From: a bacterium
GTDB taxonomy: Bacteria > Joyebacterota > Joyebacteria > Joyebacterales > Joyebacteraceae
Direction: 5' to 3'
Assembly: GCA_029990205.1 (NCBI GenBank)
Contig: JAPEKQ010000002.1
Coordinates: 173,717 to 237,716 of the forward strand
Length of the DNA stretch: 64,000 nucleotides
The position numbers and the translations under genes were made by a program. The first letter of the stretch is position 1, and each line of letters begins with the position of its first letter. A model generated the notes under the pieces. That model did not search any database and had not been told where the DNA came from. It worked only from the letters and a program-made list of their open reading frames with translations. This document shows, piece after piece, positions 1 to 8,750 of the stretch.

Positions 1-114
1 CTCGGAAATGTGCGTCGGGGACATCCCGGACGAATCCGCGACCTGTTTGAGCGTCATGCCCCTGGCCAGCCTCTCGAGCTTCACCCGCCTTCCCAGCTCT
101 GCCTTGTCGAGCAT
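1..114 (-). CDS. XRE-family helix-turn-helix regulator, N-terminal 38 residues (cut by window edge)
   Basis: The minus-strand ATG at 114 opens a frame beginning MLDKAELGRRVKLERLARG, followed by TLKQVADSSGMSPTHISE. This is the first two and a half helices of an HTH_3 (Cro/C1-type) DNA-binding domain, with the usual K-Q-V-A and S-x-x-H-I-S-E positions. A GGGGAGGTGG ribosome site lies 6-10 bases upstream. The gene is intact up to base 1, so its C-terminal sensor part (for example a cupin) cannot be seen. It follows the radical SAM gene on the same strand after 143 bases that hold only a weak CACCCG/CGGGTG stem (about 153-168). Confidence 0.75.
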   Translation of the reverse strand, partial: MLDKAELGRRVKLERLARGMTLKQVADSSGMSPTHISE

Positions 115-257
115 GGAACACCACCTCCCCTGTCTCGACTCCAACCTGGCCTCACCCGCTCTCGGGTGGTTGCTGCGTCGGGGGACACCCGGTGAGGACC
201 TCATGTGCCGGTCGATGAGTGACCGGCCGCCGGTCTCCTGCGACCGGCTACGACCAT

Positions 258-1640
258 CTAGCTGTATCTCGCGGACGCAACACGCCGCGCGTTCTTCTCC
301 TTGTACTCCCTCTCCCATACGTCGTCCGCGATCGCTCGATATTCGCGGGCATACCTGTCGATCTCGTCCTTGAGGTCCGTGACGAGCGTCTCGGCGCCCT
401 CGTGCGTTGGGTGCGCGCGGTACTTCGCCACAACCTCCCTGAGCACGTCCGGCTCGTCGATGAGCATGCACGGCGTCAGGTAGTTCTCGCGGTACGGCTG
501 ATGGGACCGGATCGCCTTCATGAAGTCCGAGTTCAGGACCTCCTTGAGGGTCTTCCCCTTGATGTTGTCGACCGCGAAGTGACAGAAGACGCACGGTTCG
601 ACATCGCCGTTCGCGTTGATGTGAATGTACTCGCGCCCTCCGGCGATGCAGCCTTCCACGTAGTAGCCGTCGTTCCAGAAGTCCCCGACGAAGATCGCCT
701 TCGTCTCGCGAATCTCGAGGACCCTCCTCCGCAGCCAGTCGCGCTGCCGAGGCGTCGGCATGAGTTCCGTGTGCGGCTCCCGGCCGATCGGGATGTACTG
801 GAAGTACCAGGCGACCAGCGCGCCCTTCTCCACGAGCAGATCCATCATCTCATCGCTTGCGATGAGCTCCATATTGTGGCGCGTCTCGGTGAACGATGCG
901 CCGAAGAGCACACCGGCCTCTCGAAGATTGTCCATCGCGTCCATCACGCGGTCGAACGTCCCCGGGCCGCGCCGGGCATCGGTCTCCTCCTTCATCCCTT
1001 CGAGACTGATCATCGGGGCGACGTTCCCGCACCGCTCGAGCCGTGCGGCGGCGTCCTTGTCGATGAGCGTCCCGTTCGTGTAGAGCTGGAAGAAGACGTC
1101 GCTGTGCTCCTCCCAGATGTCGAACATGTCGGGGCGCATGAACACCTCGCCGCCGCTCATCGTGATGAAGTAGGTCCCCATCGCCTTCGCCTCGCGGATG
1201 ATGCGATCGACGAGGTCGGTGGAGAGACCCTCGTGTTGCTGGTACTCGCCCGCGTAACAGCCGGGACAGAGCAGGTTGCAGCGCATGGTTGGGCTGATGA
1301 CGAGCAGCATCGGGGGCTTGAAGCCCTCCTTCGCCGGCATGTCGATCTCGCGCTTGTCCGTGCCGATGAGGAAGGCGTTCACGAAGAGGTTGCTGATGAT
1401 CTTTCTCTGCACATTCGGGGAGAGACGCTCCACGATCTCCTTCGCCATCATGGCCGCCGGATGTCGCCTCTCGAAAAGCTCCCTGAGTGCCCGGATCGCC
1501 TCGCGATCCCGCTCCACGCGCGTCAGCTTCTCCGCGAAGTGCGACGCGCGGATCAGGCTCTCGATGGACACGTGCGGCAGAAATCCGAGCAGCGTCTTCG
1601 CCGCCTGCGCCTTCGTGAACCGCTTGAAGCTCGTAGTCAT
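258..1640 (-). CDS. Radical SAM protein with SPASM-like C-terminal domain
   Basis: A 460-residue protein. The radical SAM cluster motif CNLLCPGC gives Cys121, Cys125 and Cys128 (CX3CX2C), followed by the glycine-rich TMSGGEVF stretch that binds SAM. A second Cys-rich region (GCIAGG, then VEPCVFCHF) resembles a SPASM/twitch auxiliary cluster site. About 110 N-terminal residues before the barrel are helical and unassigned. The start ATG has a GGAGG site 12 bases upstream. Family members modify peptides or cofactors or activate enzymes, and nothing nearby identifies the substrate. The next gene (a PimA-like glycosyltransferase) lies 113 bases upstream on the same strand, so a lipid or glycoconjugate substrate is possible but unproven. 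Confidence 0.85.
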   Translation of the reverse strand: MTTSFKRFTKAQAAKTLLGFLPHVSIESLIRASHFAEKLTRVERDREAIRALRELFERRHPAAMMAKEIVERLSPNVQRKIISNLFVNAFLIGTDKREIDMPAKEGFKPPMLLVISPTMRCNLLCPGCYAGEYQQHEGLSTDLVDRIIREAKAMGTYFITMSGGEVFMRPDMFDIWEEHSDVFFQLYTNGTLIDKDAAARLERCGNVAPMISLEGMKEETDARRGPGTFDRVMDAMDNLREAGVLFGASFTETRHNMELIASDEMMDLLVEKGALVAWYFQYIPIGREPHTELMPTPRQRDWLRRRVLEIRETKAIFVGDFWNDGYYVEGCIAGGREYIHINANGDVEPCVFCHFAVDNIKGKTLKEVLNSDFMKAIRSHQPYRENYLTPCMLIDEPDVLREVVAKYRAHPTHEGAETLVTDLKDEIDRYAREYRAIADDVWEREYKEKNARRVASARYS

Positions 1641-1753
1641 GAGCCCCTGCCTCCGTCTGTCACCGATGCCCAGACCGGTCCGCGCGCCGGGAATTCGCCC
1701 CGCGGGTGGTCGTGAACGGTCGGCTCTCCAGTTCCGGTCGGGGACGCGGGCGG

Positions 1754-2941
1754 TCAGACGACGACCGTCTCCTTCTCCCCGATCTTCTCCTTTCTATTCA
1801 CACGACCGCCGCCGGCGGGATGAGTTCCCGACGATCCGCCGATGGCGGCCTCATAGACTCGCAGGATGTCCTTCGTAACGCGGTCCCACGCGTAGCGCTC
1901 AACCTCGTCCCGCGCGGCGCCGACAAGATGCTCTCTCAGTTCGGGCTCGCCGGCGAGACGGACGACCGCGCTCGCGATGGCGTCCGGTGACGCGGGCGCG
2001 ACGAGGAGGCCCGTCCGCCCGTCGTCGACCACATCGTTGTACCCGGTGATGTTCGAAGCGACGATCGCCGAACTGGAAGCCATCGCCTCGAGGAGGACGA
2101 TACCGAAGCTCTCGCCGCCTGTCGCCGGTGAGCAGAACACATCGGCCGTGGCGTAGTGACGCGCAAGCATCTCGTTCGAGACGTGCCCGGTGAACATGAT
2201 GCGTCCCCGGCAGCTCTCCGGTACGTAGCTCCCGTAGTGCGACGCAAGCGGTCCGCCGCCCACGACGACCAGCCGGCACCCCGGTATCTCCTCGCAAACG
2301 CGGGGCATCGCCCGCAGAAGGTGTTTCGCGCCCTTCCGGGGTTCCATGCGCCCGACGAACAGGATGTTGAACGAACCGTCCCGCAGCTCCTCGATGGGCT
2401 CGGCCGATGAGAAGCGCTCGACGTCGACGCCGTTGGGAACGATCTCGTACTCGCCGTCGAAATGTCTGATGGCGGTGTCCCTGGCGGCGTTCGAGACGGC
2501 GATGCGCCGCGTGAGCTTCTGAACGTACCGGTCGAGCAGCGGACGGAAGAGCTTGTATCCCAGCGACCGGTCGTTGCTCGCGTGGAAGGTCCCGACGGCC
2601 GGCATGTCGACCTGCGACAGTGCGGCCAGACAGAGCGCCGGCATCAGCGGCTCGTGGAGATGCACCACGTCGAAGCTCTCATCGCGGAAGACCGTCCGGA
2701 ACTGGTTGGCCATCCTCAGGTCGACCGCGACGGGACAGATGGAGCCGTTCGCCGGCACGGAGAACGCCCGGCCGATGCGGATAACGTCGTGCTCGCACGG
2801 CGAGCCACCGGGCCCGAACGACGTGGTGATGACCTTCACGTCATGACCGAGTCGCTCGAGTTCCAGGTACGTGTTGTAGACGTGCTCGGTCACGCCGCCC
2901 GGATACGGATAGAAGGCCGGTGTCACGATACCGATCTTCAT
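1754..2941 (-). CDS. PimA-like glycosyltransferase family 4
   Basis: A 395-residue GT-B glycosyltransferase. The N-terminus MKIGIVTPAFYPYPGGVTEH has the GGV loop typical of GT4 enzymes and closely resembles phosphatidyl-myo-inositol mannosyltransferase PimA. The donor-binding E-x7-E motif is visible in GESFGIVLLEAM, and FVGRMEPRKG opens the second Rossmann domain. The frame is open upstream to 3226, but I start at the ATG at 2941 because AGGAAGGG sits just before it and the family N-terminus begins there. It lies 59 bases after the MFS-acyltransferase fusion gene, matching the order of the mycobacterial patA-pimA pair. A role in glycolipid assembly at the inner membrane is inferred. Confidence 0.85.
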   Translation of the reverse strand: MKIGIVTPAFYPYPGGVTEHVYNTYLELERLGHDVKVITTSFGPGGSPCEHDVIRIGRAFSVPANGSICPVAVDLRMANQFRTVFRDESFDVVHLHEPLMPALCLAALSQVDMPAVGTFHASNDRSLGYKLFRPLLDRYVQKLTRRIAVSNAARDTAIRHFDGEYEIVPNGVDVERFSSAEPIEELRDGSFNILFVGRMEPRKGAKHLLRAMPRVCEEIPGCRLVVVGGGPLASHYGSYVPESCRGRIMFTGHVSNEMLARHYATADVFCSPATGGESFGIVLLEAMASSSAIVASNITGYNDVVDDGRTGLLVAPASPDAIASAVVRLAGEPELREHLVGAARDEVERYAWDRVTKDILRVYEAAIGGSSGTHPAGGGRVNRKEKIGEKETVVV

Positions 2942-3000
2942 CTCACCCTTCCTGATCGAGCCCTGTGCCGTCTCCCGTCGCTCGCGTCGCGACGGCGTTC

Positions 3001-5283
3001 CTACTGTCCCCAGACCGACTGCAGCATGCACCACTGCTCCGGGTACTTCCCGATGTAGTCCTCGAAGACGTGAGCTATCCGCTGTGTGTAGCTGCGGACC
3101 GCGGTGTCGAAGTCGTCCGTGCACTCCGGGAAGATCGGCCGTTCGATGTGCCCCACGTAGCTCCCGTCCGGCTGGCGGATGCAGAACCCCGGAACGATGG
3201 CGGCCCCGCTCTTGAGCGCGAGCCACGCGGCCCCCTTCGGGAGCTCAGCCTTCTCACCGAAGAACTCGACGTCCACCCCCCTTGCGCCGAGGAGGCTCTC
3301 GCCGACGAGGAACACGATCTCGTTGCGCTTGAGCGCGCGCCAGATACGCATCGGCTTGCCGAGCGGGATGACGTTGAGCCCGCGGACCTCGCGCATCATC
3401 GTGACCGCCTCGTCGGACGCGCCGTCCGTCACAGGTTCGACGATCGCAGACATGCTCGGAAGATCCTCGACCTGCGCGAGCGCGGCCGCTCCCATGTCCC
3501 AGCTTCCGACGTGCGCCGTGACGAAGATCGCGCCCTTGCCGCGCTTGAGCGCGTGCTTGAGATGGTCGAGCCCCTCGACACGGACCATGTCCCGAACCTG
3601 ACGCCAGAGCCCTCCCCCGGTCAGCCCGAAGAAGTCAACGTAGTAGTGGCCGTAGCTTCTGAACATGGATCGGGCCAGCGCCTTGACCTCGCGGCTGTCC
3701 TCGGGATGCCCGATGACTCGCGAGGCGTTCGACCGCGCGGAGTTCCGCTTCGTCCGGAGGAGGAACGCCGCCAGACCGGAGAGCGCGCCGGCGAGCCGAT
3801 AGCTCAGGCGGCGCGGGATGCGCGCGGCGACACTGGTCGCGAGCTTCATCACCGGATACGCGTTGAGGAGATTGAGCTTCGATGTGTCCGCGTAGAGGAA
3901 CGGTGAGATGGCGGCGAAGGCGACCCCGGCGAGACCGACGACGACCATGAGCTGCCGTGGGCCGGTGATGTCGACGATGAACCCGGAGAGAATACCCCCG
4001 AGCCCGAACGCCGCTTTCGAGACCATGTCACGGAAACCGAAGGCCTTCCCGATACTGGTATCCGTCATCATCTCCTGAAGGATGGTGTCGCACGTCACGT
4101 TCGTCGGCGCGATGAAGAGCCCGGCCAGGAAGATGCCGAACGAGAGCCCGAGAAGACTGCCGGCGGCGGCCATCGCCACGATGGTCACGCCGGCGAGCGC
4201 CATGCTCACGGCGATGATCGCGCGCCGCTGCGCGTGCGCGAAGAAGCGTCCCACGACGAGCGAGCCGACCAGCATGCCGATCCCGGCGAGCGAGAAGAGC
4301 TGCCCCAGCCCGGCGGTGCCCATCTGGAACTCGTTCCGGACGAGTACGGGCAGAGCGATCAGCACGAACCCCGAGAGCATCATCGCGCTCGCAGAGGAGA
4401 TGGTGGAGTAGACCACCAGCGGGCTGCGCCGCATCTGCGAGAGTCCGTCCTTCAGATCTCGCACCAGCCGGTGGTAGGTCGAACCGATGACCTCCGCCTC
4501 TTCCTCGATCGGCGCGGCGAGCTCGTGTCCCAGTTTCGCCGCCTCCTCCGCGAACTCGGCGCGGCTGTGCGCCGAGAGCGCGTGCTTTGCGCTCTCGCCC
4601 ATGGCCTTTCGATGCTCTGCGAGCTCCGCCGTCCGTTCCGCTGTGATCTCGGAGATGCTCCGGAGCGCGATGAAGGCGACGAGCGTAGCGGAGATGATGT
4701 ACGTCCCCGAGTCGGCCAGGAACCCCATGGTGTAGCCGTACTTCTCGACGAGGATCCCGCCGCCCCATGGCCCGACGATGAGGGCGGCGACCGTCGACAC
4801 GTTGAGAAGCGCGTTCGCCTGCATCAGCTTCCCGCCGGAGACGATCTGAGGAAGCGCGGCGGACTTCGCTGAGAGGTAGAACCGGTTGACGGTGTAGACG
4901 AGGAATATGATGCCGTAGACGGCCGCCATCGACCCCGAGACGAACGGCACGAGGGCGACGAGCCCCGCGCGAATGAGGTCGGACGTGATCATCATGGTCT
5001 TCCGGCTCACCCTGTCCGCGTAGACGCCGGAGATGGGACCGAAGAACAGAACGGGAGCGCTGGCGAGCAGGAGCACCTTCGAGAACTCGAGACCGCTCGT
5101 CCTCGTTCCCGCGCTCACCGCGAAGATCAGGGCGGTCAGCGCCATCAGGTTGAGATGGTCACCGGCCTGTGACATGAGCGAGCCGGCCCAGAGCAGGGAG
5201 AACCCGCGCGAACGGAAGAGGTTGAAGAACCCCTTCGTCCGCTCGTTCACGAGCCCGTCCCGGATGTTCGCTCGCTCCGTCAT
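3001..5283 (-). CDS. Fusion: MFS transporter plus LpxL/PatA-like acyltransferase
   Basis: 760 residues in two parts. Residues about 20-470 are a 12-helix MFS_3-type transporter, with the signature loop GVYADRVSRK near residue 86 and a charged cytoplasmic loop around 210-275. Residues about 490-760 match the Lip_A_acyltransferase family: the catalytic H-x4-D is His591 to Asp596 in AHVGSWD, followed by the conserved LPKGAAWLALKSGA stretch. The D instead of the E of LpxL is as in mycobacterial PatA. No stop or frameshift separates the domains. The gene overlaps the upstream PHB-type regulator by 4 bases and precedes the PimA-like gene. It probably moves and acylates a lipid or glycolipid. LplT-Aas transporter/acyltransferase fusions are a loose precedent with a different acyltransferase family. 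Confidence 0.85.
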   Translation of the reverse strand: MTERANIRDGLVNERTKGFFNLFRSRGFSLLWAGSLMSQAGDHLNLMALTALIFAVSAGTRTSGLEFSKVLLLASAPVLFFGPISGVYADRVSRKTMMITSDLIRAGLVALVPFVSGSMAAVYGIIFLVYTVNRFYLSAKSAALPQIVSGGKLMQANALLNVSTVAALIVGPWGGGILVEKYGYTMGFLADSGTYIISATLVAFIALRSISEITAERTAELAEHRKAMGESAKHALSAHSRAEFAEEAAKLGHELAAPIEEEAEVIGSTYHRLVRDLKDGLSQMRRSPLVVYSTISSASAMMLSGFVLIALPVLVRNEFQMGTAGLGQLFSLAGIGMLVGSLVVGRFFAHAQRRAIIAVSMALAGVTIVAMAAAGSLLGLSFGIFLAGLFIAPTNVTCDTILQEMMTDTSIGKAFGFRDMVSKAAFGLGGILSGFIVDITGPRQLMVVVGLAGVAFAAISPFLYADTSKLNLLNAYPVMKLATSVAARIPRRLSYRLAGALSGLAAFLLRTKRNSARSNASRVIGHPEDSREVKALARSMFRSYGHYYVDFFGLTGGGLWRQVRDMVRVEGLDHLKHALKRGKGAIFVTAHVGSWDMGAAALAQVEDLPSMSAIVEPVTDGASDEAVTMMREVRGLNVIPLGKPMRIWRALKRNEIVFLVGESLLGARGVDVEFFGEKAELPKGAAWLALKSGAAIVPGFCIRQPDGSYVGHIERPIFPECTDDFDTAVRSYTQRIAHVFEDYIGKYPEQWCMLQSVWGQ

Positions 5284-5600
5284 GCTATCCCCACCCTTGC
5301 CTTCTCCAGTTCCGCGGTCTCACACGGGACGGCCTCACTCGTTTCCGTCAGCACCGCGAACAGCCGGTTCGCAATGCGGGCCGCGACGGCGTCGTCCGGG
5401 TGACGTTTGAGGCGCTCGACCAACGCGTGGAGCAGCGTCACGGTCGTGATGTCCTCGTGTGTCGACCGGTGTTCGACCCGCACATCCTCGCCCTTGAGCG
5501 CGATGCCGGCGAGTTCGACAAGCGTGATCGCGCGCCCGCTGTGCGTGTCGTAGAGACGCCGATTGGAGTACTTATGGATGAGACGCGCCATGAGCATCAC
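5280..5600 (-). CDS. PHB/PHA accumulation regulator-type DNA-binding protein
   Basis: A 106-residue protein with the PHB_acc_N signature: LIHKYSNRRLYDT, then ITLVELAGIALKGEDVRV and a THEDIT motif, as in PhaR/PhbF regulators of polyhydroxyalkanoate granules. It is about half the length of proteobacterial PhaR and lacks the usual repeated C-terminal PHB_acc domain. Three starts are possible (GTG 5600, ATG 5597, ATG 5591) and none has a strong ribosome site. It overlaps the MFS-acyltransferase gene by 4 bases (ATGA), so the two are translationally coupled. No phaC or phasin gene is in the window, so a PHA role is uncertain and it may act on the operon it heads. Confidence 0.75.
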   Translation of the reverse strand: MMLMARLIHKYSNRRLYDTHSGRAITLVELAGIALKGEDVRVEHRSTHEDITTVTLLHALVERLKRHPDDAVAARIANRLFAVLTETSEAVPCETAELEKARVGIA

Positions 5601-5638
5601 TCAGATATGGTTTTCAGGAGTTTGTGCGTCGCACCATT

Positions 5639-5667
5639 ATGCTAGGAGGACGGCCGCCCACCGTCAA
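5639..5667 (-). promoter_or_regulatory. Predicted sigma70-type promoter for the regulator/acyltransferase operon
   Basis: On the minus strand TTGACG (5667-5662) is followed after exactly 17 bases by TAGCAT (5644-5639), about 40 bases upstream of the GTG/ATG starts near 5600. Confidence 0.5.
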
Positions 5668-5682
5668 GCCTTTTCCTCCTAG
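5642..5682. repeat. Perfect 9-bp inverted repeat bracketing the promoter (operator-like)
   Basis: CTAGGAGGA (5642-5650) and TCCTCCTAG (5674-5682) are perfect complements separated by 23 bases. One arm overlaps the -10 box and the other lies just upstream of the -35 box. There is no T-run after either arm, which argues against a simple terminator for the upstream OPT gene. It could be the operator of the DNA-binding protein encoded next door. Confidence 0.45.
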
Positions 5683-5718
5683 ATAGTTTGGGCACTCGGA
5701 GAGGCCCCTGGAACAGGC

Positions 5719-7737
5719 CTATCTGCCGGTGCGGCGGCGAGTTGCCGACCTCACCAGCGACCAGGTCAGCAGCCCGAACAGGACGATACCGACGAGGCTG
5801 CTGTACCCCCCGGCCCAGGTACTGCCGATCGAGATACGCTCGGTCAGGCCGATGTTGTCGAACCAGGCGACCAGGAGTCCGACGATGGCGCCGCCGGCGA
5901 TCAGCCCCGAACTCATCAGCACTCCGTTCTCCCGCCGCTCCTGCCTCAACCGCTCGTCCTTCACGCGCTCCGAGAAGAGACGGACGAGACCACCGACCAT
6001 GATCGGGGTCGACAGCCTGACCGGGAGGTAGAGCCCTACGGCGAACGGCAGGGACGGGACCCCAAGGAGTTCAACGCACGCGGCGATGAGCGCGCCGATA
6101 AGGACGAGAGTCCACGGCAGCGACATCGTCAGCACGCCCTTGACCACCATCGACATGAGGACCGCCTGCGGCGCGGGAAGCTCCTCCGAGCCGATGCCGT
6201 ACGTCTCGTGCAGGAACAGCACGACCCAGCCGATGAAGATTGCCGAGCTGAGCACGCCGATCACCTCACCGAGCTGCTGACGCCACGGCGTCGCCCCGAT
6301 GAGGAACCCCGTCTTGAGGTCCTGCGATGTGTCCGACGAGATGCAGATGGCGATACAGACCACGGCGCCGACGGTGATGGCCGCGATCATCCCCGCGGGC
6401 CCGGTCCATCCCATGGCGAGGAAGATCACGCTCGTCCCAAGGAGTGTCGCGATCGTCATCCCCGACGCGGGCATCGACGAGCTCCCGACGAGCCCGACGA
6501 TCCTCGATGCCACCGTGACGAAGAAGAAACTGAAGATCACGATGAGAAGCGCTCCGAGCGCGTTGACGGGAACGCCAGGAGAGAGCCACGTGATGAGTCC
6601 GAGCACGATCGCGCCACCGGCGACGTACTGGAGCGGGATGTCGATCGTCGTCCGCTTCCGGTACTCACCACCGCTCGCGCCTGCCGCCGCTCCCCCATCG
6701 TCACCGCCGCTGCCCGTACAACCCGCATCGGCCGCTGCGCCCGCGGCGCCCCCCGCTCCAGTCGCCTTGCGCTTGCCGAGCATCTCGCGGAATGCCTCGC
6801 CGAACGAACTGGCCATCGTCGGGATGGCGCGGATGAGTGTCACGATGCCGCCGAACGCCACGGCGCCCGCGCCGATGTAGCGGATGTAGTTGTCCCAGAT
6901 GTCGCTCGGTCCCATCGACGCGATGGTGACCTCGGCCGGGAAGATGGGCGTCTGCATCCCCTCGCCGAAGAGCTTGATCATCGGGATCAGCACGAGCCAC
7001 CCAAGAGCGCCGCCCGCCAGCATCACGCCCGCGATCCGCGGGCCGATGACGAAGCCGACGCCAAGCAGTGCGGCCTTGAGGTCCGCTCCGATGGTCGCGC
7101 CGCTCGCCCGGCGGAAGCTCCACGAGACGCGGTACGGCCAGAGCGCGAGGCCCTGCATGAGGAACGTGTAGACGGCTCCAAGCCCGACGCCGGTCATGAC
7201 GCGGCGGATCTGCTCACCGCCGGTGTCACCGGCGACGAGAACCTCGGCGCACGCCGTTCCCTCGGGGAACGGGAGCTTTCCGTGCTCCCGAACCATCAGG
7301 TACTTGCGGAGCGGGATCATGAACAGGACGCCGAGCAGTCCACCGACGATCGAGAGGATGAAGATCCTGGAGATCTGCGGCATGAACCCGAGCACGATGA
7401 GCGCCGGGATCGTGAAGATGATGCCGCCGGCGAGCGACTCACCGGCCGAACCCACGGTCTGCACCATGTTGTTCTCGAGCACCGAGGGCTTGCGCCTGAA
7501 CGCGCGCGTCAGCGAGACCGCGATGACGGCGGCCGGGATCGAGGCCGAGACCGTGATGCCGACCTGGAGACCGAGGTAGGCGTTCGCCGCGCCGAACACG
7601 ATACCGACGAGTACTCCGATGAGGATCGACCGCAGCGTGAACTCCGGCATGCTCGCGGTGTGATGAACGTACGGCCCATACTCGCCGCCCTTGCAGCCGC
7701 CGTACGCATCTGGTCCCAGACATCGCTTCTCGCTCAT
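5719..7737 (-). CDS. OPT family oligopeptide/metal-chelate transporter
   Basis: A 672-residue polytopic membrane protein with roughly 14-16 hydrophobic helices and OPT-family features: the opening FTLRSILIGVLVGIVFGAAN, the NMVQTVGSAGESLAGG stretch and the conserved PFPEGTACAEVL. These secondary transporters take up oligopeptides or metal chelates. There is a Cys-containing N-terminal extension (Cys6 and Cys15) and, around residues 330-365, an insert made almost only of Gly, Ala, Ser and Asp. The start ATG follows GGGGGGAGAGC. The many peptidases elsewhere in the window fit peptide import. Confidence 0.9.
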   Translation of the reverse strand: MSEKRCLGPDAYGGCKGGEYGPYVHHTASMPEFTLRSILIGVLVGIVFGAANAYLGLQVGITVSASIPAAVIAVSLTRAFRRKPSVLENNMVQTVGSAGESLAGGIIFTIPALIVLGFMPQISRIFILSIVGGLLGVLFMIPLRKYLMVREHGKLPFPEGTACAEVLVAGDTGGEQIRRVMTGVGLGAVYTFLMQGLALWPYRVSWSFRRASGATIGADLKAALLGVGFVIGPRIAGVMLAGGALGWLVLIPMIKLFGEGMQTPIFPAEVTIASMGPSDIWDNYIRYIGAGAVAFGGIVTLIRAIPTMASSFGEAFREMLGKRKATGAGGAAGAAADAGCTGSGGDDGGAAAGASGGEYRKRTTIDIPLQYVAGGAIVLGLITWLSPGVPVNALGALLIVIFSFFFVTVASRIVGLVGSSSMPASGMTIATLLGTSVIFLAMGWTGPAGMIAAITVGAVVCIAICISSDTSQDLKTGFLIGATPWRQQLGEVIGVLSSAIFIGWVVLFLHETYGIGSEELPAPQAVLMSMVVKGVLTMSLPWTLVLIGALIAACVELLGVPSLPFAVGLYLPVRLSTPIMVGGLVRLFSERVKDERLRQERRENGVLMSSGLIAGGAIVGLLVAWFDNIGLTERISIGSTWAGGYSSLVGIVLFGLLTWSLVRSATRRRTGR

Positions 7738-7839
7738 GCTCTCCCCCCGTTGAGCCGCGAACCTCGCGCCGGCATCGCTCCGGCGCCTGTTGCCCGGACG
7801 CCTGTTGTCTGTTGTTTGAGCGACGCGCCGCGGGGCGCG

Positions 7840-8742
7840 TCACGATTCATCGGATGTACCGGGCGCGTCCCCCCTCGAGATCAGGAAGACCGCGCCCATG
7901 ATCAGTGCCGCGCCGCCCATCGCCCCCGGCGTGAGTCGCTCTCCGAACACGAGAGCCGCCAGGGCGAGGGCGAAGACGATCTCGATGAGCAGGATAACAC
8001 ACGAACTGGTCGCCGAGATGGATTTGAGTCCCCACGACCAGAGCAGGAACGGCAGCACCGTGCAGAGGACGGCCGTGTACACCACGACCCAGAGTCTTCC
8101 ATCGAGCGGCGGCGGTCCACCGTGTCCCAGAACCAGCGCGACCGGCAGAACCGTCAGCGCGGTCATCGTCGTCATGGCCGCCGTCAGCGCGCGGACGTCC
8201 ACCTCCCCCGACGCGACGATCCGCTTGTCGAGCAGGATGAAGGCGGTCCAGAGAACCGCGGCGGCAAGCACGAGCAGATCGCCCGTCAGTTCGGGCCCCG
8301 CCGTCAGGCGCAGGGCTCCTCCGGTCGTCACGAGGAAGACGCCGATCATGCCCAGCGCGATGGCCGTGACCTTCGCCGGCGTGAACCGCTCGCGGAACAC
8401 GTACCGCGACGCGATGGCGACGAGGATGGTGCTGCTGTTGACGAACAGCGCCGCCTTCCCGGCAGTCGTCAGTGTCTGTCCCTTGAACTGGAGCGCGAAA
8501 CCGATGCCGTTGGACACACCGAGCCAGACGATGAGCGGGTCTCTCAGGAGCCGACCGAGCGTACGGAGACGACCGGTCAGAGCTGCGTACGAGACGGCGA
8601 TCACCGCGGCGGTCGCGAAGCGGAGGAGAACGAACCAGTAGGGGTCGATGGAGCGAAGCCCGAGCTTGACGACGACGAACGACGAGCCCCACAGAAGTCC
8701 CGCGAGCGCGGTGGCTGCGATGGGTGCTCTCCGTTGACTCAA
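7840..8742 (-). CDS. EamA/DMT-superfamily transporter
   Basis: A 300-residue protein of ten hydrophobic helices in two EamA repeats. The first begins AGLLWGSSFVVVKLGL and the second follows the loop near residue 150 (AAVLWTAFILLDKR), ending with LLIEIVFALALAALVFGE. This is the classic drug/metabolite exporter architecture. The start is TTG at 8742, supported by TAGGAGGCGGA immediately before it. It lies 8 bases after the DUF401 gene, so they are probably cotranscribed. The substrate is unknown. Confidence 0.85.
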   Translation of the reverse strand: MSQRRAPIAATALAGLLWGSSFVVVKLGLRSIDPYWFVLLRFATAAVIAVSYAALTGRLRTLGRLLRDPLIVWLGVSNGIGFALQFKGQTLTTAGKAALFVNSSTILVAIASRYVFRERFTPAKVTAIALGMIGVFLVTTGGALRLTAGPELTGDLLVLAAAVLWTAFILLDKRIVASGEVDVRALTAAMTTMTALTVLPVALVLGHGGPPPLDGRLWVVVYTAVLCTVLPFLLWSWGLKSISATSSCVILLIEIVFALALAALVFGERLTPGAMGGAALIMGAVFLISRGDAPGTSDES

Positions 8743-8750
8743 TCCGCCTC

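Noticed and set aside
219-1715. 498-codon plus-strand frame opposite the radical SAM gene
   Set aside because: The minus strand carries the CX3CX2C motif and a good ribosome site; the plus frame has neither a family pattern nor a site.
5719-5730. Terminator for the OPT gene formed by the 5642-5682 repeat
   Set aside because: The arms are 23 bases apart and no T-run follows, so an operator is more likely, though not proven.
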